Assembly: GCA_946481445.1 (NCBI GenBank)
Contig: CAMLOA010000070.1
Coordinates: 1-7,890 of the forward strand
From: an uncultured Devosia sp.
Lineage (GTDB): Bacteria > Pseudomonadota > Alphaproteobacteria > Rhizobiales > Devosiaceae
DNA length: 7,890 nucleotides
Direction of reading: 5' to 3'
Under the pieces are notes generated by a model. The model did no database searches. It was given only the letters and a program-made list of their open reading frames with translations, and was not told the DNA's origin. A program made the translations under genes and the position numbers. This document shows, piece by piece, positions 6,028 through 7,890 of the stretch. The first letter of the stretch is position 1; every line of letters starts with the position of its first letter.

Positions 6028-7455
6028 ATGGCAATGCAGACTCGAAGCGATGGCGGAAACGGCCGGTTGCTGCTGATCGACCGGGACAGGGCCTGTGCCC
6101 GCCAGCTGGCCGAGGCGCTCCAGTCCAGCCTTGCCACGCCCTTGGCAGTCGAATCGGTCACCGGCGGGCGCATCGCCGCCGAACGGCTGCGGGTGGGCGG
6201 CTTCGATATCGTGCTGGCCGACCTGTCGAGCCTTTCCGATCTGTGCGAACGCGCCGACGAAGCCATTGGACGGCTGGCGCGCCTCGCCGAGGGTGCGCTG
6301 GTGATCGCGCTTTCGGACGGGGCTTCGGTGTCGGCCGCCGTCAGCGCCATGCGCGCGGGGGCCCATGACTATGTCGCCAAGCCGGTCAACGGCCCGGCGC
6401 TGGCCGCGCGCATCGGCGAACTGGCGCTGCGTCACGGCAAGGCCCGCGGCGTGGGCGTCGAAATGCGCAGCAGCGAGGCCGTGGCCGACTTTGCCGGTTT
6501 CGTGGGTGCCTCGAGCGCCATGCAGTTCGTCTACGAGCAGATCACCCGGATCGCGGCCTCCTCGGCGCCGGTGTTCATCACCGGCGAAAGCGGTACGGGC
6601 AAGGATGTCTGCGCCGAGGCCCTGCACGAACAGGGACCCCGGGCGGGCAAGCGCCTGGTGGCCATCAACTGCGCCGCCATCCCGCGCGACCTGATGGAGA
6701 GCGAATTGTTCGGCGTGGCGCGCGGCGCCTTTACCGGTGCGCACGAGGATCGCAAGGGCGCCGCCGAGCTGGCTGACGGCGGCACGCTGTTCCTGGACGA
6801 AATCGGCGAAATGGATCTCTCGCTGCAGAGCAAGCTGTTGCGTTTCCTGCAGACGGGCATGCTGAGCCGCGTGGGAGAGTCGGGCATCCGCCATGTGGAT
6901 GTGCGCGTCATCTGCGCCACCAATCGCAATCCGATGCAACTGATCAGCGAGAAGAAATTCCGCGAAGACCTGTTCTATCGCCTGCATGTCCTGCCCATCC
7001 ACCTTCCGCCGCTGCGGCAGCGACCAACCGATGTGATGGCTCTGGCCCGGCACTTCCTTGATCGCTACAGCGCCGAGGAGCGCAAGAGCTTCGGGGCCTT
7101 CACCCCGGAGGTGGCGGCCCAGCTGACCGCGGCGGACTGGCCGGGCAATGTGCGGCAGTTGCAGAACCTGGTCCGGCGCCTCGTCGTCATGTTCGATGGC
7201 GGCGAGATCACCCCGGCCATGGTGGCCGCTGCCGATATCGAGGGGCGCGGCACGATTGCCGAGCCGGCCACCACGAGCCGCCAGGATCGGCGCAATGCCA
7301 TCCTGCCGATGTGGCAGCAGGAACAGCGCATCATCGAGGACGCCATTGCCAGTTTCGGCGGCAACGTTTCGCTGGCCGCCGCCGCCCTCGAAATCAGCCC
7401 GTCCACCATTTATCGCAAGCGCCAGGGCTGGGCGGAAATGGCTGCGGCCAGCTAA
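6028..7455 (+). CDS. Sigma-54-dependent response regulator (NtrC family)
   Basis: 475 residues in three domains. The N-terminal receiver (about 12-135) has acidic D18/D20, probable phosphoacceptor D65 (IVLADLSS), S96 and K118 (YVAKPV). Its loop after D65 is unusual, with SSLSD in place of the usual Pro-Gly segment. The AAA+ domain (about 157-385) has Walker A GESGTGKD (186-193), an intact sigma-54-contacting GAFTGA (233-238), Walker B GGTLFLDE (251-258) and the FREDLFYRL region. The C-terminal Fis-type HTH (about 433-463) ends ISPSTIYRKRQGW. With GAFTGA intact it should activate sigma-54 promoters. No histidine kinase is adjacent, so the signal and target genes are unknown. ATG6028 has GAGG (6014-6017) ten bases upstream; ATG6034 is possible. 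It overlaps the convergent gene by 4 bp. Confidence 0.92.
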   Translation: MAMQTRSDGGNGRLLLIDRDRACARQLAEALQSSLATPLAVESVTGGRIAAERLRVGGFDIVLADLSSLSDLCERADEAIGRLARLAEGALVIALSDGASVSAAVSAMRAGAHDYVAKPVNGPALAARIGELALRHGKARGVGVEMRSSEAVADFAGFVGASSAMQFVYEQITRIAASSAPVFITGESGTGKDVCAEALHEQGPRAGKRLVAINCAAIPRDLMESELFGVARGAFTGAHEDRKGAAELADGGTLFLDEIGEMDLSLQSKLLRFLQTGMLSRVGESGIRHVDVRVICATNRNPMQLISEKKFREDLFYRLHVLPIHLPPLRQRPTDVMALARHFLDRYSAEERKSFGAFTPEVAAQLTAADWPGNVRQLQNLVRRLVVMFDGGEITPAMVAAADIEGRGTIAEPATTSRQDRRNAILPMWQQEQRIIEDAIASFGGNVSLAAAALEISPSTIYRKRQGWAEMAAAS

Positions 7456-7890
7456 AGCCCGAGCGCGACCACAAGGGCCAGCACAAGCAGCAGCGTCACG
7501 AGCGGCGTCATCGTCAGCCGCTCCGGCCGGCTGCGGGAAATGGCATTGAGCGGAATACCCGTCGCCAGGTAGGCCACCGCCACCCATGCCGCCGCCGGCA
7601 GCCATCCGTCACCACCGGGCAGTGCAATCAGGCCGGCCTTGGCCAGCGCCACGCCGGCAATGGCCGCATAGATGATGATGGCGACGATGCTGCCGATCCG
7701 CAGGCCGGTTGGCAGCACGCGATGCTGCCCGCCCCACGCCAGGTGGCGGCCGACGAGCTCGCTGACGTGGCGGGCGGCGTCGAAGTCGATCGTGCGCCTG
7801 ATCGGCACGAACACGTGCAGGCCGGTCTTGCCGGAAGTCTTGACGATCGGCTCGAGCTTCATCGAGTTCAGCACTTCGCGCAGCCAGAAC
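7452..7890 (-). CDS. Chimeric frame: LigD polymerase segment joined to a small three-helix membrane protein (partial)
   Basis: One frame runs uninterrupted from the right edge to a TAG at 7454-7452. Its first 50 codons match the LigD polymerase (primase-like) domain, including VKTSGKTGLHVFVPI and the DFDAARHVSELVGRHL helix. After RHL the expected HP..ITMEW and KRTGKIFxDYN continuation is absent. The sequence becomes a hydrophobic protein with three membrane helices (IGSIVAIIIYAAIAGVALA, WLPAAAWVAVAYLATGI, MTPLVTLLLVLALVVAL) and an ISRSRPERL loop. The membrane part could be translated alone from GTG7718, giving 88 residues, although its ribosome site is poor. I do not recognise a function for it. 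A true fusion, or a deletion joining two neighbouring genes, would both look like this. The 5' end lies outside the window. Confidence 0.6.
   Translation of the reverse strand, partial: FWLREVLNSMKLEPIVKTSGKTGLHVFVPIRRTIDFDAARHVSELVGRHLAWGGQHRVLPTGLRIGSIVAIIIYAAIAGVALAKAGLIALPGGDGWLPAAAWVAVAYLATGIPLNAISRSRPERLTMTPLVTLLLVLALVVALGL
7740..7890 (-). pseudogene. ligD: Remnant of LigD polymerase domain, 3' end missing
   Basis: The segment carries the conserved KTSGKTGLHVFVPI strand and loop of LigD-type NHEJ polymerases, then stops matching at GRHL (codon 7742-7740). Neither of the other two minus frames downstream resumes the domain, so a simple frameshift does not explain the loss; a deletion does. 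The missing part should include the rest of the polymerase fold and the catalytic Asp usually found in FxDYN. Whether ligase or nuclease domains exist upstream cannot be seen. The family call is good; the pseudogene status is inferred. Confidence 0.5.

Noticed and set aside
5859..6350. Upstream extension of the ROK frame, which stays open into the sigma-54 regulator gene
   Set aside because: The extra residues have no regulator-like content and lie antisense to the receiver domain; ATG5858 gives a normal ROK regulator length.
5932..7605. Minus-strand open frame of 557 codons antisense to the sigma-54 regulator
   Set aside because: It shows no recognisable domain, and the plus strand carries all the NtrC-family motifs in the right order.
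7700..7745. Simple frameshift as the cause of the LigD break
   Set aside because: None of the three minus frames downstream resumes LigD sequence, so one inserted or deleted base cannot explain it.

Overview
The DNA is GC-rich, with an alphaproteobacterial gene set: a FAD synthetase paired with a DVWG-type HAD hydrolase, a membrane-bound degenerate EAL protein resembling Caulobacter TipF, a rhizobial-style LigD polymerase segment, and one-component LuxR and ROK regulators. This suggests Hyphomicrobiales, perhaps a Devosia-like genus. The order is a reasonable inference; the genus is only a guess.

Layout. Positions 109-1 (minus) are the start of an exported protein with a signal peptide, cut by the window edge. 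Divergent to it is a LuxR-type HTH regulator (262-1365, plus), and a perfect 10+10 bp inverted repeat lies between the two. One base after the regulator ends, a minus-strand block begins. Read in its own direction it holds the ROK-family regulator (5858-4650), a TipF-like membrane/coiled-coil/EAL protein (4541-3309), a HAD hydrolase (3213-2347) and the bifunctional riboflavin kinase/FAD synthetase RibF (2341-1367). HAD and RibF are 5 bp apart and probably cotranscribed; the other two probably have their own promoters. Divergent to the ROK gene is a sigma-54-dependent response regulator (6028-7455, plus). Its stop overlaps the stop of a minus-strand frame (7890-7452), in which a LigD polymerase-domain segment runs directly into a small three-helix membrane protein.

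How it fits together. RibF is the housekeeping gene, making FMN and FAD. The rest is mostly regulatory: three DNA-binding regulators of different families, none beside an obvious cognate kinase or metabolic operon, and one probable c-di-GMP effector with an eroded phosphodiesterase site. The most testable signals lie between genes: the LuxR/exported-protein palindrome, the two TTAA-centred dyads 50 bp apart before the TipF-like gene, and a short dyad in the ROK/sigma-54 gap. I see no CRISPR array, tRNA, rRNA, insertion sequence or phage gene. No wholly new multi-gene system is evident.
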